A stretch of DNA of 64,000 bases from Curvibacter sp. AEP1-3 (GTDB lineage: Bacteria; Pseudomonadota; Gammaproteobacteria; Burkholderiales; Burkholderiaceae_C). The stretch covers positions 3,326,201 to 3,390,200 of the forward strand of contig NZ_CP015698.1 of assembly GCF_002163715.1 (NCBI RefSeq), read 5' to 3'. Position numbers and translations under genes: made by a program. The notes under the pieces are model-generated. The model was not told the origin of the DNA and did not search any database. It was given only the letters and a program-made list of their open reading frames with translations. The number at the start of each line of letters is the position of its first letter. Position 1 is the stretch's first letter. Of this stretch, positions 51,977 through 61,233 are shown one piece after another.

Positions 51977-53164
51977 ATGAAAACCATTCGACTGCGCGCC
52001 GGTAAAGAGCGCTCCTTATTGCGCCGCCACCCCTGGATTTTTGAGTCCGCCATCGCCAAAGGCGGCGGTGACAGCGGGGAGACCGTGCGGGTCGAATCAG
52101 CCGAGGGGGCATTTCTGGGTTGGGCTGCGTTCAGCCCGCAGTCCAAAATCCGGGCGCGTGTCTGGAGTTTCGATGAAAAGCAGCGCATTGATGCTAGCTT
52201 TTTTGTAGCTGCTTGCGCACAAGCCATAGGCGCCAGAGCCCGATTTGACATAAAAAGCGACGGTGTGCGCCTGATCCACGGCGAGTCGGATGGCTTGCCC
52301 GGATTGATCGTGGATCGCTACGGCGACACGCTGGTGGCGCAGTTCACCTCGGCCGGTGTGGAGAAGTGGAAGCCTGCGATTGCGGATGCCTTGCTCAGTG
52401 CCACCGGGCTGACCAAGCTCTACGAGCGCTCGGATGCCAGCAGCCGCGCCTTGGAGGGCTTGCCCGAGGCCACCGGCTGGCTGCGTGGCGAAGGGGCTAC
52501 GGACCTGGTGCTGCGCGAGCATGACTGGAAACTGGCCCTGAGCATCGCCGAAGGCCACAAAACCGGCTTTTATCTGGACCAGCGTGACAGCCGGCACAAA
52601 TTTGCCCAGTACACCCGCCGCCTTGGTTTCCAGCGGGTGCTCAACTGTTACTGCTACACCGGCGGTTTCTCGGTGGCGGCTCTGGCGGGCGGCGCCGGGC
52701 ACGTGACCTCGATCGATTCCAGCGGCCCGGCCATCGAAAAAGCCAAGGCTAACGTCGCGCTAAATGGCTTTGATGCAGAGCGCACCACTTTCATGGACGC
52801 GGATGTGAATGCCTCGCTGCGCGCTTTTGCGGCTGAGGGGCGCACCTTTGATGCCATCATTCTGGACCCGCCCAAGTTTGCGCCGACCGTGGCGCATGCC
52901 GAGCGTGCGGCAAGGGCTTACAAGGACATCAATCGTCTGGCCTTCAAGCTGCTGGAGCCGGGTGGGGTGCTGTTCACCTACAGCTGTTCCGGCGGCATCA
53001 GTGCTGACTTGTTCCACAAAATCATCGCCGGTGCGGGCTCCGACGCGGGTGTGGACGGCTTTATCACTGAGCGCATGGGCGGAGCTCCGGACCATCCGAT
53101 GACCATTGCCTTCCCTGAAGGCGAGTACCTTAAGGGCTTGGTCGTGATACGGCGACAAGCCTGA
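51977..53164 (+). CDS. 23S rRNA (cytosine-5) methyltransferase, RlmI-like
   Basis: 395 residues from ATG 51977 (the frame runs back through the tRNA). N-terminal PUA domain (KTIRLRAGKERSLLRRHPWIFESAI), central EEHD-like domain, then a SAM-binding Rossmann fold with NCYCYTGGFSVAALAGGAGHV and the FDAIILDPPKFA motif, with YSCSGG after it. This is the RlmI/YccW arrangement, methylating C1962 in E. coli. Residues about 73-88 (ASFFVAACAQAIGARA) come from a dispersed repeat within the PUA/central junction. Confidence 0.9.
   Translation: MKTIRLRAGKERSLLRRHPWIFESAIAKGGGDSGETVRVESAEGAFLGWAAFSPQSKIRARVWSFDEKQRIDASFFVAACAQAIGARARFDIKSDGVRLIHGESDGLPGLIVDRYGDTLVAQFTSAGVEKWKPAIADALLSATGLTKLYERSDASSRALEGLPEATGWLRGEGATDLVLREHDWKLALSIAEGHKTGFYLDQRDSRHKFAQYTRRLGFQRVLNCYCYTGGFSVAALAGGAGHVTSIDSSGPAIEKAKANVALNGFDAERTTFMDADVNASLRAFAAEGRTFDAIILDPPKFAPTVAHAERAARAYKDINRLAFKLLEPGGVLFTYSCSGGISADLFHKIIAGAGSDAGVDGFITERMGGAPDHPMTIAFPEGEYLKGLVVIRRQA
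52193..52238 (+). repeat. dispersed ~45-bp repeat, copy 8 (inside rlmI-like gene)
   Basis: GCTAGCTTTTTTGT, AGCTGCTTGCGCACAA, GCCATAGGCGCCAGAG. Same strand as the gene but in a different frame from copies 5 and 6. Confidence 0.78.
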
Positions 53165-53240
53165 CACCGACAAGTCTTGAATTGCTGACTACACTCCCCA
53201 GTTGCTTCTTTTGCACTGCACCATTTTTGGAAGTTGAACG

Positions 53241-54293
53241 ATGAGCTTGATTCCCGCCACCATCCTGACCGGTTTTCTGGGTTCCGGTAAAACCACTTTG
53301 CTCAAGCGCGTGCTGGCTGAGGCCCACGGTCAGAAGATCGCCGTGATCGAAAATGAGTTCGGTGAAGAGAACATCGACAGTGACATTCTGGTGAGTGACA
53401 CCAACGAGCAGATCATCCAGATGAGCAATGGCTGTGTGTGCTGCACCATTCGCGAAGACTTGCGCACCACGCTGAAAGACCTGGCTGAGAAAAAGCGCAA
53501 GGGCGAGCTGGACTTTGAGCGCGTCGTGATTGAAACCACCGGCGTGGCCGATCCCGGCCCGGTCGCACAGACCTTCTTTATGGATGACGAGATCGCGGAG
53601 ACTTATCTGCTGGACTCCATCCTGACGCTGGTAGACGCCAAGCATGCCGTGCAGCAGCTCAATGACCGCCAGGAAGCGCGCCGCCAGATCGGTTTTGCGG
53701 ACCAGATATTCATCAGCAAGTCAGATCTGGTGTCCAAAGATGAGCTGGATGCCCTGATGCACCGCATCAAGCATATGAACCCGCGGGCTCCGCAAAAAGC
53801 AGTGCACTTCGGCGATGTGGCCATCAAAGAGGTGTTTGACCTGCGCGGCTTCAATCTGAACGCCAAGCTCGACATCGATCCGGATTTCCTGAAGGATGAC
53901 GATCACCACCACCATGACCACGAACATGCCGAGCACTGTGATCACCCTTCCCATGCTCACGACCACGCGACCCACGGGCACCACCACCATCATGAAGACG
54001 ATGTGAAGAGCTTTGTGTTCAAGTCGGACCGTCCGTTTGACCCCGCCAAGCTGGAAGATTTTCTGGGGGCCATCGTCAACATCTATGGCCCGCGCATGCT
54101 GCGTTACAAAGGCGTGCTCTATATGAAGGGTACCGAGCGCAAGGTGATTTTCCAGGGCGTGCACCAATTGATGGGTAGCGATCTGGGACCCGCCTGGGCG
54201 GATGGGGAGGCCCGTATGAGCAAGATGGTGTTTATCGGCATCGACTTGCCCAAAGACATCTTCTTGCAAGGCATGGAGCAATCCTTGGTGTAA
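53241..54293 (+). CDS. CobW/COG0523 GTPase, His-rich metal chaperone
   Basis: 350 residues. P-loop GFLGSGKTT (11-19), metal-binding CVCC (65-68), guanine-recognition SKSD, then a long His-rich loop of about 40 residues (DDDHHHHDHEHAEHCDHP and more His after it) and the CobW C-terminal domain. Members deliver zinc or other metals using GTP. I looked for a Zur-type operator upstream and saw none. Metal identity is not fixed by sequence. Confidence 0.9.
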   Translation: MSLIPATILTGFLGSGKTTLLKRVLAEAHGQKIAVIENEFGEENIDSDILVSDTNEQIIQMSNGCVCCTIREDLRTTLKDLAEKKRKGELDFERVVIETTGVADPGPVAQTFFMDDEIAETYLLDSILTLVDAKHAVQQLNDRQEARRQIGFADQIFISKSDLVSKDELDALMHRIKHMNPRAPQKAVHFGDVAIKEVFDLRGFNLNAKLDIDPDFLKDDDHHHHDHEHAEHCDHPSHAHDHATHGHHHHHEDDVKSFVFKSDRPFDPAKLEDFLGAIVNIYGPRMLRYKGVLYMKGTERKVIFQGVHQLMGSDLGPAWADGEARMSKMVFIGIDLPKDIFLQGMEQSLV

Positions 54294-54479
54294 CGGCTCT
54301 AAGTCAAGAGGGTAGGGCGCCTTATGTTTGTCTCGCTTTTGCAACTAATGGGTTTTCCCATGGGTAAGCCTGTACACTCGCGCGCCGAAGAAACCCGCTC
54401 TGACAAGCCCCTGAAAGGGCGCAAAGCGACTGCAGCCACCAGCGACCATGCGCAGGCCGTACCTGCCAGGAGACAAGAA

Positions 54480-55511
54480 GTGAACGCGAAATCCGGGAAA
54501 GATAGCAAGGTGAAACCAGCCCCCAGCAAAGCAAAACCTGTTGCGAAAAAGGCTGCCACTGCCAAAGCTGCCACCAAGGCTGCTGCAGCCAAAACCCCTG
54601 CCAAACCAGCTGCAAAAGCAGCTGCAAAAGCTCCTGTCGCTACCAAATCGAGCAGCAAAGCCGCTGTCAAAACCGTGGTTTCTGCACCTGTGAAAACTCC
54701 TACCAAAGCCGCTGCCAAAGCGCCAGCCAAAACCGCTCCTGCAGCGGCCAAGTCCACCGCCAAAGCAGTGGAAAAAGCTCCAGTCGCGGCCGCAAGTAAA
54801 ATCAAAGCGGCCGCAACCAAAGCGGTCGCGAAGCCACTTGAGGTGGTCAAGGAAGCACCTGCAACCCCAGTGCGCGCCGTGCCCGCTGTTGTTGCCGTGC
54901 CTTCAGTTCCTGCCAAAGCAGGAAGGCCCTCATCCCGTCTGGCCCAGTTGACGGTCCCGTCGATGGCGCAAACTGTGGCTTCCACAGCTGCAAAAGCCAG
55001 TTATAACCAAACCATGTCTGCTCCAGTCATTGCTCCCGTGATACCTGCCATTGTGAAAAAAGACGCCAAATTAGCCAATAACTGGAAAAGCAAAACGGTT
55101 ACCGAACTGTCGGATGCCGAGTTATTGGCGATGCCCGACTCGGAATACATGAATGAGGTGCAACTTGCGTATTTCCGCCTGAAGCTCTCCAACCTAAAGC
55201 GCGACATCTTGACCAGCGCCGGTGAAACCACTGAACACCTGCGTGAAGATACTTCCGTAGTGCCCGATCCTGCAGACCGCGCCACCATTGAAGAAGAGCA
55301 CGCTTTGGAGTTGCGCACGCGTGACCGTGAGCGAAAGTTGCTGAAGAAGATCGAACAATCGATTGCGCGCATTGATGCTGGCGATTACGGTTATTGCGAT
55401 GAAACCGGTGAGCCCATCGGTGTGGGTCGCCTTTTGGCGCGTCCCACGGCGACCTTGTCGCTGGAGGCGCAGCAGCGCCGTGAGCTCAAGCAGAAGATGT
55501 TCGGGGACTGA
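54480..55511 (+). CDS. DksA-like protein with histone-H1-like N-terminal tail
   Basis: 343 residues from GTG 54480, chosen because AGGAG lies seven bases upstream; in-frame ATGs at 54324 and 54351 would give a longer form. Residues 1 to about 170 are Lys/Ala/Pro repeats (AAKAPAKT-like), the rest is DksA: coiled coil with DPADRA tip and a zinc-finger region in which only C306 remains of the four Cys (T309, S327, A330 occupy the others). It should bind the RNA polymerase secondary channel with ppGpp without needing zinc. The basic tail could bind DNA or RNA (inference). Confidence 0.85.
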   Translation: MNAKSGKDSKVKPAPSKAKPVAKKAATAKAATKAAAAKTPAKPAAKAAAKAPVATKSSSKAAVKTVVSAPVKTPTKAAAKAPAKTAPAAAKSTAKAVEKAPVAAASKIKAAATKAVAKPLEVVKEAPATPVRAVPAVVAVPSVPAKAGRPSSRLAQLTVPSMAQTVASTAAKASYNQTMSAPVIAPVIPAIVKKDAKLANNWKSKTVTELSDAELLAMPDSEYMNEVQLAYFRLKLSNLKRDILTSAGETTEHLREDTSVVPDPADRATIEEEHALELRTRDRERKLLKKIEQSIARIDAGDYGYCDETGEPIGVGRLLARPTATLSLEAQQRRELKQKMFGD

Positions 55512-55543
55512 AGTCCCGATCGCTGCGCACCTCCGTATCCGAT

Positions 55544-57322
55544 ATGTCAACCAAAGACGAACGACCTGGCTTACTTTCCAAGGTGGCGATGTTCGTTCGC
55601 AATCCGACCAAAGACTGGTCGGAGTTATCGCGCACGGAAACCGAGCCGGATAGCAGTTACGACAAACAGGCCTTGAAGGCCATGATTGAGCGCAAGCGGC
55701 AAAACGACTTCGTCCGCAAGCGCGAGTTCGATCAATTGCGCAAGCTGCGCAATCGCGATCCATCTGCAGCAGCCAATCTTGCTCGTCCGTCATTCTTCCA
55801 GAGCAGTATTCCGACTGATCCTGATGGTCGTGCGGTGACGTTGAAGAAGATTGATGAAATCGAAGCCCAGATGTCCAAGCAGTGGTGGAAAGGCAAGCAA
55901 GAGGCTGCCGCCATGCAGGGCGCAGGACCGACAGCACCACAAAGCATCCCGCCATCCCTCCCGGCGGCTCCCAACCCGGGATCGCAACCGTCCGTGGATG
56001 CACCGATTTCAATTCCTTCTGTATTTGAGTCGACAGAATCCACTGGTTTGAGGGTATTGAACACCGTCCGAGATCCGGCGCCCTCCACCGAATATGCCCC
56101 GACGGAGATGGGCTCGGGCATGCCGCCCATGTCCTCCCATGTTCCTTTGGCTCCGGTGGTGAAGGGTCCCGTTACCCACATCACGGCAGATCCTTCTGAA
56201 TTGAGCTTTTCCACTTCCAAGCTTTTTGCCATGGATGTGGCAGATATGGCAACGGACCCCGAGTTGGAGGAGGCTGCCATTCGCTTTGCCAATGGAGACG
56301 ACGCAGGTGCTGAAGCCGGTCTGATTCAGGCACTAGGGAGAGGTCATCCGGATGCAGAGGTCGCCTTCAATTGGGCCGCCGCGCTCATGGATCTGTACCG
56401 CGCCACGCAGAATCGCGACCGGTTTGATTGGGCCACCGTGGAATACGCGCATCTTTGGAACGGCCGGGTGCCCGGGTGGGAAGTGTTGCAGCTCGATTCC
56501 AACCACGGTATGGACACGACCGCAGCAGCCCCGTTTGTCCCTGAGCCTGTGGAAGGCGAGTTCGGAACTGAGGCGGCCATGTGGGACTGCCCGGCGACCC
56601 TGACGGTCGACGGCATGGAGTCCTTACGCATGGTGCTGTCCAGCAATCCCATGCCGTGGACATTGGCGTGGGCTCGGCTGCAACGCATCGAGCCTGAAGC
56701 CATGCCCCTGCTTTCAGGTCTGTTTGCCAGCTTGTGTGATGAGCCTGTGTCCTTGCGCTTTGCTGGCGCGGATATGCTTTTGCAAGCTTTGCGCAACCTG
56801 ACCCCCTCCGGCGACAGGTCGGTGGATTCCGTGTGGTGGACGGTGCGCCTTAACGCTTTGCGTGCCTTGCAATTGCTCGACGAGTTTGAGTTAGTGGCGC
56901 TGGATTACTGTGTGACGTATGAAGTTTCGCCGCCAGCATGGGAGCCTGCGAAGTGTGATTACGCAGCATGGTCCGGTCCTTCCGTTGCACGGTCTACAGC
57001 AGACTTTATTGCCACCGTGCCTTTGGGGCTGGATTCGGTAACGATTACCAGCCAGGAGCTCCGTGGGGACGTGGTCGGGGATGCCATGACCGTTCTGGCG
57101 GGCATCGATGGCGCGCGTGATGCGTCCAACAGCATTGCCGTGTCCTGCCGCTACCTTGTGCGAGTCGATTTTTCTGCTGCCGGCAGCATTCTCAATTGGG
57201 TTGCCATGCGCCAAGCCGAGGGCTGCATGGTGCAATTCCAGGATGTACACCGGCTTGTAGCCGCGTTCTTCAACGTGATCGGCATCAGCGAGCACGCACG
57301 CGTCATTCCCCGTTCGCTCTAA
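55544..57322 (+). CDS. large unknown protein with possible STAS-like C-terminus
   Basis: 592 residues. N-terminal charged region ([20 protein letters not shown], a likely coiled coil), a Pro/Ser-rich linker (about 125-195), a helical tetratricopeptide-like middle ([23 protein letters not shown]) and a C-terminal part whose last 70 residues, [17 protein letters not shown] then [15 protein letters not shown], look like a STAS fold. Function unknown. It lies 33 bases after the DksA-like gene and is followed by a terminator, then hslVU, so it may be co-expressed with DksA. Confidence 0.75.
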   Translation: MSTKDERPGLLSKVAMFVRNPTKDWSELSRTETEPDSSYDKQALKAMIERKRQNDFVRKREFDQLRKLRNRDPSAAANLARPSFFQSSIPTDPDGRAVTLKKIDEIEAQMSKQWWKGKQEAAAMQGAGPTAPQSIPPSLPAAPNPGSQPSVDAPISIPSVFESTESTGLRVLNTVRDPAPSTEYAPTEMGSGMPPMSSHVPLAPVVKGPVTHITADPSELSFSTSKLFAMDVADMATDPELEEAAIRFANGDDAGAEAGLIQALGRGHPDAEVAFNWAAALMDLYRATQNRDRFDWATVEYAHLWNGRVPGWEVLQLDSNHGMDTTAAAPFVPEPVEGEFGTEAAMWDCPATLTVDGMESLRMVLSSNPMPWTLAWARLQRIEPEAMPLLSGLFASLCDEPVSLRFAGADMLLQALRNLTPSGDRSVDSVWWTVRLNALRALQLLDEFELVALDYCVTYEVSPPAWEPAKCDYAAWSGPSVARSTADFIATVPLGLDSVTITSQELRGDVVGDAMTVLAGIDGARDASNSIAVSCRYLVRVDFSAAGSILNWVAMRQAEGCMVQFQDVHRLVAAFFNVIGISEHARVIPRSL

Positions 57323-57331
57323 GGCGAACGC

Positions 57332-57363
57332 AGCAAGCCGGCGAGTGCCCGGCTTGCTTTTCT
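57332..57363 (+). terminator. intrinsic terminator before hslV
   Basis: AGCAAGCCGG / CCGGCTTGCT stem around a short loop, then TTTCTT. Separates the STAS-like gene from hslVU. Confidence 0.85.
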
Positions 57364-57387
57364 TGCAACCATCCTCATTTATCCGCC

Positions 57388-57933
57388 ATGGAACAATTTC
57401 ACGGAACGACCATCATCAGTGTGCGTCGTCAGACCCCAACCGGTATGCAAGTGGCCATCGGTGGCGACGGGCAAGTGACGCTTGGCAACATTGTGATCAA
57501 GGGTACGGCCCGTAAAGTACGCAAGCTTTACCACGGCAAGGTCTTGGCGGGATTTGCGGGTGCCACGGCTGACGCATTCACCTTGTTTGAACGTTTTGAA
57601 GCCAAGCTTGAAAAGCACCAAGGGCACTTGGTGCGTGCGGCCATTGAGCTCACCAAGGATTGGCGCACTGACCGCGTCTTGCGCAAGCTGGAGGCGATGC
57701 TGGCGGTGGCAGACAAAGATGCATCACTCATCATCACCGGCAACGGGGATGTGCTGGAGCCTGAAAACGGGATTGTGACGATTGGTTCCGGTGGGGCCTA
57801 TGCGCAAGCAGCTGCAGTGGCGTTGCTTAACCACTCGGAATTGTCGGCTGCCGACATCGTGAAGCGCTCGCTGGAAATCGCCGGCGAGTTGTGCATTTAC
57901 ACGAACATGAACCACACCATTGAAACCCTCTAA
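57388..57933 (+). CDS. hslV: ATP-dependent protease subunit HslV
   Basis: 181 residues from ATG 57388. A six-residue propeptide MEQFHG precedes the catalytic Thr of TTIISVRRQ, so processing is expected. [37 protein letters not shown] and [14 protein letters not shown] are conserved. Forms the double-hexamer peptidase of the HslUV complex in the cytosol. hslU starts 25 bases after its stop. Promoter region is short; no clear sigma-32 site found. Confidence 0.96.
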   Translation: MEQFHGTTIISVRRQTPTGMQVAIGGDGQVTLGNIVIKGTARKVRKLYHGKVLAGFAGATADAFTLFERFEAKLEKHQGHLVRAAIELTKDWRTDRVLRKLEAMLAVADKDASLIITGNGDVLEPENGIVTIGSGGAYAQAAAVALLNHSELSAADIVKRSLEIAGELCIYTNMNHTIETL

Positions 57934-57957
57934 GCAGGGTTGCTGCTTTCAATTTTT

Positions 57958-59292
57958 ATGCAAACACTTACGCCTCAAGGCATTGTTGCCGAACTGGATA
58001 AACACATTGTCGGGCAGGCGCAAGCCAAGCGCGCCGTCGCAATTGCGTTACGCAACCGGTGGCGCAGGCAGATGGTGGAGGGCACTCTCCGCACGGAAAT
58101 CACGCCCAAAAACATTCTGATGATTGGTCCCACTGGCGTGGGTAAGACCGAGATTGCCAGACGCTTGGCCCGTTTGGCCGACGCACCCTTCATCAAGGTG
58201 GAAGCGACGAAGTTCACCGAAGTCGGCTACGTGGGCAAGGACGTGGACGCCATCATCCGCGATCTTGCAGAGATTGCAGTCAAACAGACGCGCGAGACAG
58301 AAAAAGCCAAGGTCCGCGCGCGGGCAGAAGATGCAGCGGAAGACCGCATCCTGGATATCCTGATTCCAACGCCGCGGGCAGACTTCGGCTCGCTCTCTAC
58401 TAATGAGACTCCAGAAAATGCTACACGCCAGGCTTTTCGCAAGAAGCTGCGTGAGGGGCAATTGGCAGACCGCGAGATAGAGTTGGAAGTGGCTGCGCCC
58501 GCGCCCAGCCTGGACGTGATGGGGCCAGCCGGAATGGAGGAGATGACCGAACAGATTCGCGGTTTGTTCGGTCAAATGGGGCAGGGCAAGAAGCAAACCC
58601 GCAAGCTCCGTATTGAGGATGCCGCCAAGCTGCTCTCCGATGAAGAAGCTGCCAAGTTGGTCAATGAGGAAAACGTCAAGACCCAGGCCATCCAAATGCT
58701 TGAGCAGAACGGCATTGTCTTTATTGACGAGATCGACAAGGTCACCTCGCGCAGCGAAGGCAGTGGCGCAGAGGTTTCCCGTCAGGGTGTTCAGCGGGAC
58801 CTATTGCCTCTGGTGGAGGGCACCACGGTGTCCACGAAATACGGAATGGTAAAGACGGATCACATTCTCTTTGTGGCATCCGGAGCGTTCCATCTGAGCA
58901 AGCCCAGCGATTTGATTCCTGAGCTGCAAGGGCGCTTTCCCATTCGGGTGGAGTTGCAGTCGCTATCGGTTCAAGACTTCGAGGCCATCCTGACCCAAAC
59001 CCATGCGTCCCTGATCAAGCAATACCAAGCGCTATTGGCGACAGAACGCGTGCAACTGCATTTCACCGATGACGGCATTACCCGCTTGGCCCAGATCGCC
59101 TTCGATGTGAACGAGCGCACGGAGAATATTGGAGCCCGCCGCTTGTCCACCGTCATGGAGCGCCTGCTCGATGAGGTGAGCTTTGAGGCCACTTCATTGG
59201 CGGGGCAAACGGTTCATATAGACGCAGCCTATGTCGACCAGCGTTTGACGGCCCTGAGTCAAGACGAAGATTTGTCACGATTCATCCTTTAG
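57958..59292 (+). CDS. hslU: ATPase subunit HslU
   Basis: 444 residues from ATG 57958 (a TTG at 57940 is less likely). Walker A GPTGVGKT (57-64), the pore motif GYVG, Walker [10 protein letters not shown], and the sensor [17 protein letters not shown] are present. It unfolds substrates and feeds them to HslV. The C-terminus ends SRFIL, the tail that docks into HslV pockets. About 260 bases of regulatory DNA for mraZ follow. Confidence 0.96.
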   Translation: MQTLTPQGIVAELDKHIVGQAQAKRAVAIALRNRWRRQMVEGTLRTEITPKNILMIGPTGVGKTEIARRLARLADAPFIKVEATKFTEVGYVGKDVDAIIRDLAEIAVKQTRETEKAKVRARAEDAAEDRILDILIPTPRADFGSLSTNETPENATRQAFRKKLREGQLADREIELEVAAPAPSLDVMGPAGMEEMTEQIRGLFGQMGQGKKQTRKLRIEDAAKLLSDEEAAKLVNEENVKTQAIQMLEQNGIVFIDEIDKVTSRSEGSGAEVSRQGVQRDLLPLVEGTTVSTKYGMVKTDHILFVASGAFHLSKPSDLIPELQGRFPIRVELQSLSVQDFEAILTQTHASLIKQYQALLATERVQLHFTDDGITRLAQIAFDVNERTENIGARRLSTVMERLLDEVSFEATSLAGQTVHIDAAYVDQRLTALSQDEDLSRFIL

Positions 59293-59444
59293 GAAGGCAT
59301 GGATCGGATAAACGGTTGTTGCTTCAAGCATCACTTTCAGAGCCTCTGCTAAGTGCTTAATTTAGAACGGTTTTTAAGCTCGGAAAGCCTTCGAAAACGC
59401 GTCTAAGTCCTTGATTTCATTGGAAAATTTTCGCGCAGGCCCTA

Positions 59445-59504
59445 TTGCGAACGCGTGTTTTGCTGATACAGTGCAAAAAAGTGCAATTTAGTGGTGAAAA
59501 GTGC
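59445..59504 (+). promoter_or_regulatory. mraZ promoter with 10-bp-periodic MraZ boxes
   Basis: TTGCGA (59445-59450), 16-base spacer, TACAGT (59467-59472). From 59471 four GTG-led units start every 10 bases (GTGCA, GTGCA, GTGGT, GTGCC at 59471, 59481, 59491, 59501), the pattern of MraZ operators that place subunits on one DNA face. Autorepression is expected from MraZ biology. Confidence 0.7.
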
Positions 59505-59551
59505 CGCGAAATTGCTGTTTCGACACTGCTGCAGCAAAAAGGTGTTTTTTC

Positions 59552-59980
59552 GTGTTCCAAGGGGCTTCGTCTCTCAGTCTTGATGCCAAGGGTCGCCTGT
59601 CGGTGCCGACACGGCATCGTGACGTCTTGAGTGCGACGGCTGCCGGACAGCTCACGATCACCAAACACCCCCACGGCTGTTTGATGGTTTTCCCGCGCCC
59701 TGAATGGGAAAAGTTCCGTGAACGGATTGCGGCTCTGCCCATGTCCGCCCAGTGGTGGAAACGGATTTTTCTGGGCAATGCCATGGACGTTGAGATGGAT
59801 GGCACCGGCCGTGTGCTGATTTCACCGGAGTTGCGTGAGTCCGCGGGCATCGCCAAAGACACCATGCTGCTGGGCATGGGCAATCACTTTGAGCTGTGGG
59901 ACAAGGCCACGTACGACGAACAAGAAGCGAAGGCCATGCAAGGTGAAATGCCCGACGTCTTCAAGGATTTCTCTTTTTAA
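59552..59980 (+). CDS. mraZ: transcriptional regulator MraZ
   Basis: 142 residues from GTG 59552: AAGGTG lies seven bases upstream, and [20 protein letters not shown] then fits the MraZ N-terminus, while the frame's earlier ATG falls in the operator. Two SpoVT-AbrB-like domains, with DAKGRLSVP and the second [12 protein letters not shown]. It forms a ring that binds the repeats upstream and controls the division and cell-wall cluster it opens. Confidence 0.93.
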   Translation: MFQGASSLSLDAKGRLSVPTRHRDVLSATAAGQLTITKHPHGCLMVFPRPEWEKFRERIAALPMSAQWWKRIFLGNAMDVEMDGTGRVLISPELRESAGIAKDTMLLGMGNHFELWDKATYDEQEAKAMQGEMPDVFKDFSF

Positions 59981-59989
59981 GGCCACACG

Positions 59990-60925
59990 GTGGAAGCTCC
60001 TCGGACCCATACCACCGTATTGTTGAACGAAGCGGTAGATGCCTTGTTCAGTGATGGCGGCACCCCCTTTGACGCAGCTTTGCAAGCCACCTATGTGGAT
60101 GCGACTTTCGGCCGGGGCGGCCACTCTCGCAGCATTCTCTCGCGCTTGGATGCTTCCGGCCGGCTGATCGCCTTTGACCGTGATCCTGAGGCCGTGGCCC
60201 AGGCAGCGCTCATTACGGATCCCCGCTTTTCAATTCGCCACGAAGGTTTCTCGAACCTCGGCGTCTTGCCGTCCGGCAGTGTCGGCGGCGTGCTGATGGA
60301 CCTTGGTGTGAGTTCCCCCCAGATCGATAGCCCGGAGCGGGGCTTCAGCTTCCGCTTCGACGGCCCTTTGGATATGCGCATGGACACCACGCGCGGTGAG
60401 AGTGTGGCCCAGTGGCTGGAAACAGCCGAGATCAATCAAATCGCGGAGGTGATACGTGAATATGGTGAAGAACGGTTTGCTGGGTCAATTGCAAAGGCGA
60501 TTGTTGCTCGCCGACAGGAACGGGGCCCAATTTCAACCACCTCCGAGTTGGCCCAACTCGTGGCTGACACGGTCAAAACCCGCGAGCCGGGCCAGAACCC
60601 TGCAACGCGCACATTTCAGGCTTTTCGGATTTTCATCAACGCCGAGCTTGAGGAGTTGCAACAGGCGCTAGACGCCAGCCTGGAAGTCCTCCAGCCCGGC
60701 GGACGTCTGGCTGTGATCAGCTTCCATTCGTTGGAAGACCGTATCGTCAAGCAATTCATCGCCAAGCACTCCAAGGAAGAGTACGACCGCCGCGCGCCCT
60801 TTGCGGCTCCCAAGGTCATGAAGCTCAAGGCCTTGGGACGAATCAAGCCGAGTGCAGAAGAAGTGGCTGCCAACCCTCGCTCACGCAGCGCGATTCTGCG
60901 TGTGGCGCAAAGGATGCCGGCATGA
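59990..60925 (+). CDS. rsmH: 16S rRNA m4C1402 methyltransferase RsmH (MraW)
   Basis: 311 residues, starting at GTG 59990. [13 protein letters not shown] at the N-terminus, SAM motif [43 protein letters not shown] and the C-terminal [12 protein letters not shown] are family signatures. Methylates C1402 of 16S rRNA together with RsmI. Overlaps ftsL by four bases. Confidence 0.95.
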   Translation: MEAPRTHTTVLLNEAVDALFSDGGTPFDAALQATYVDATFGRGGHSRSILSRLDASGRLIAFDRDPEAVAQAALITDPRFSIRHEGFSNLGVLPSGSVGGVLMDLGVSSPQIDSPERGFSFRFDGPLDMRMDTTRGESVAQWLETAEINQIAEVIREYGEERFAGSIAKAIVARRQERGPISTTSELAQLVADTVKTREPGQNPATRTFQAFRIFINAELEELQQALDASLEVLQPGGRLAVISFHSLEDRIVKQFIAKHSKEEYDRRAPFAAPKVMKLKALGRIKPSAEEVAANPRSRSAILRVAQRMPA

Positions 60926-61233
60926 TGCGCATCAACCTGGTGCTGTTGGTGGCGGTGGTTTTCAGTGCGCTGTACCTGGTGGGGATTCAGTACGAGTCGC
61001 GCCGTGTGTTTACTGAGCTGGACAAGGCCCGTGCAGATTCCCGTCGTCTGGAAACCGAGTTCGGGCGCCTTCAGGTCGCCAAACGTGAACAGGCGACATC
61101 CGCACGCGTGGAGCAGCTCGCGCGTGAAAAACTGCAAATGCGCCAAGTGACGCCCGCGATCACCAGTTATGTCACCTACAGCGCGCCTGTGCCCCAAGCT
61201 AGCGCGTCGGCGGCAAAGAAAGGTGTCCAGTGA
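60922..61233 (+). CDS. ftsL: cell division protein FtsL
   Basis: 103 residues. Short cytoplasmic start, one membrane segment ([20 protein letters not shown]), then a periplasmic leucine-zipper-like coiled coil. Forms the FtsQLB complex at the divisome. Identity rests on its place between rsmH and ftsI and its layout; sequence conservation is low. Four-base overlaps on both sides. Confidence 0.92.
   Translation: MMRINLVLLVAVVFSALYLVGIQYESRRVFTELDKARADSRRLETEFGRLQVAKREQATSARVEQLAREKLQMRQVTPAITSYVTYSAPVPQASASAAKKGVQ

Noticed and set aside
53165..53240. Zur-type operator before the CobW gene
   Set aside because: No palindromic AT-rich site resembling Zur boxes is present in the 76-base gap.
57786..57830. 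Possible ninth dispersed repeat in hslV
   Set aside because: The matching bases GCGCAAGCAGCTGC encode the conserved [10 protein letters not shown] of HslV and the flanking parts of the repeat are absent.
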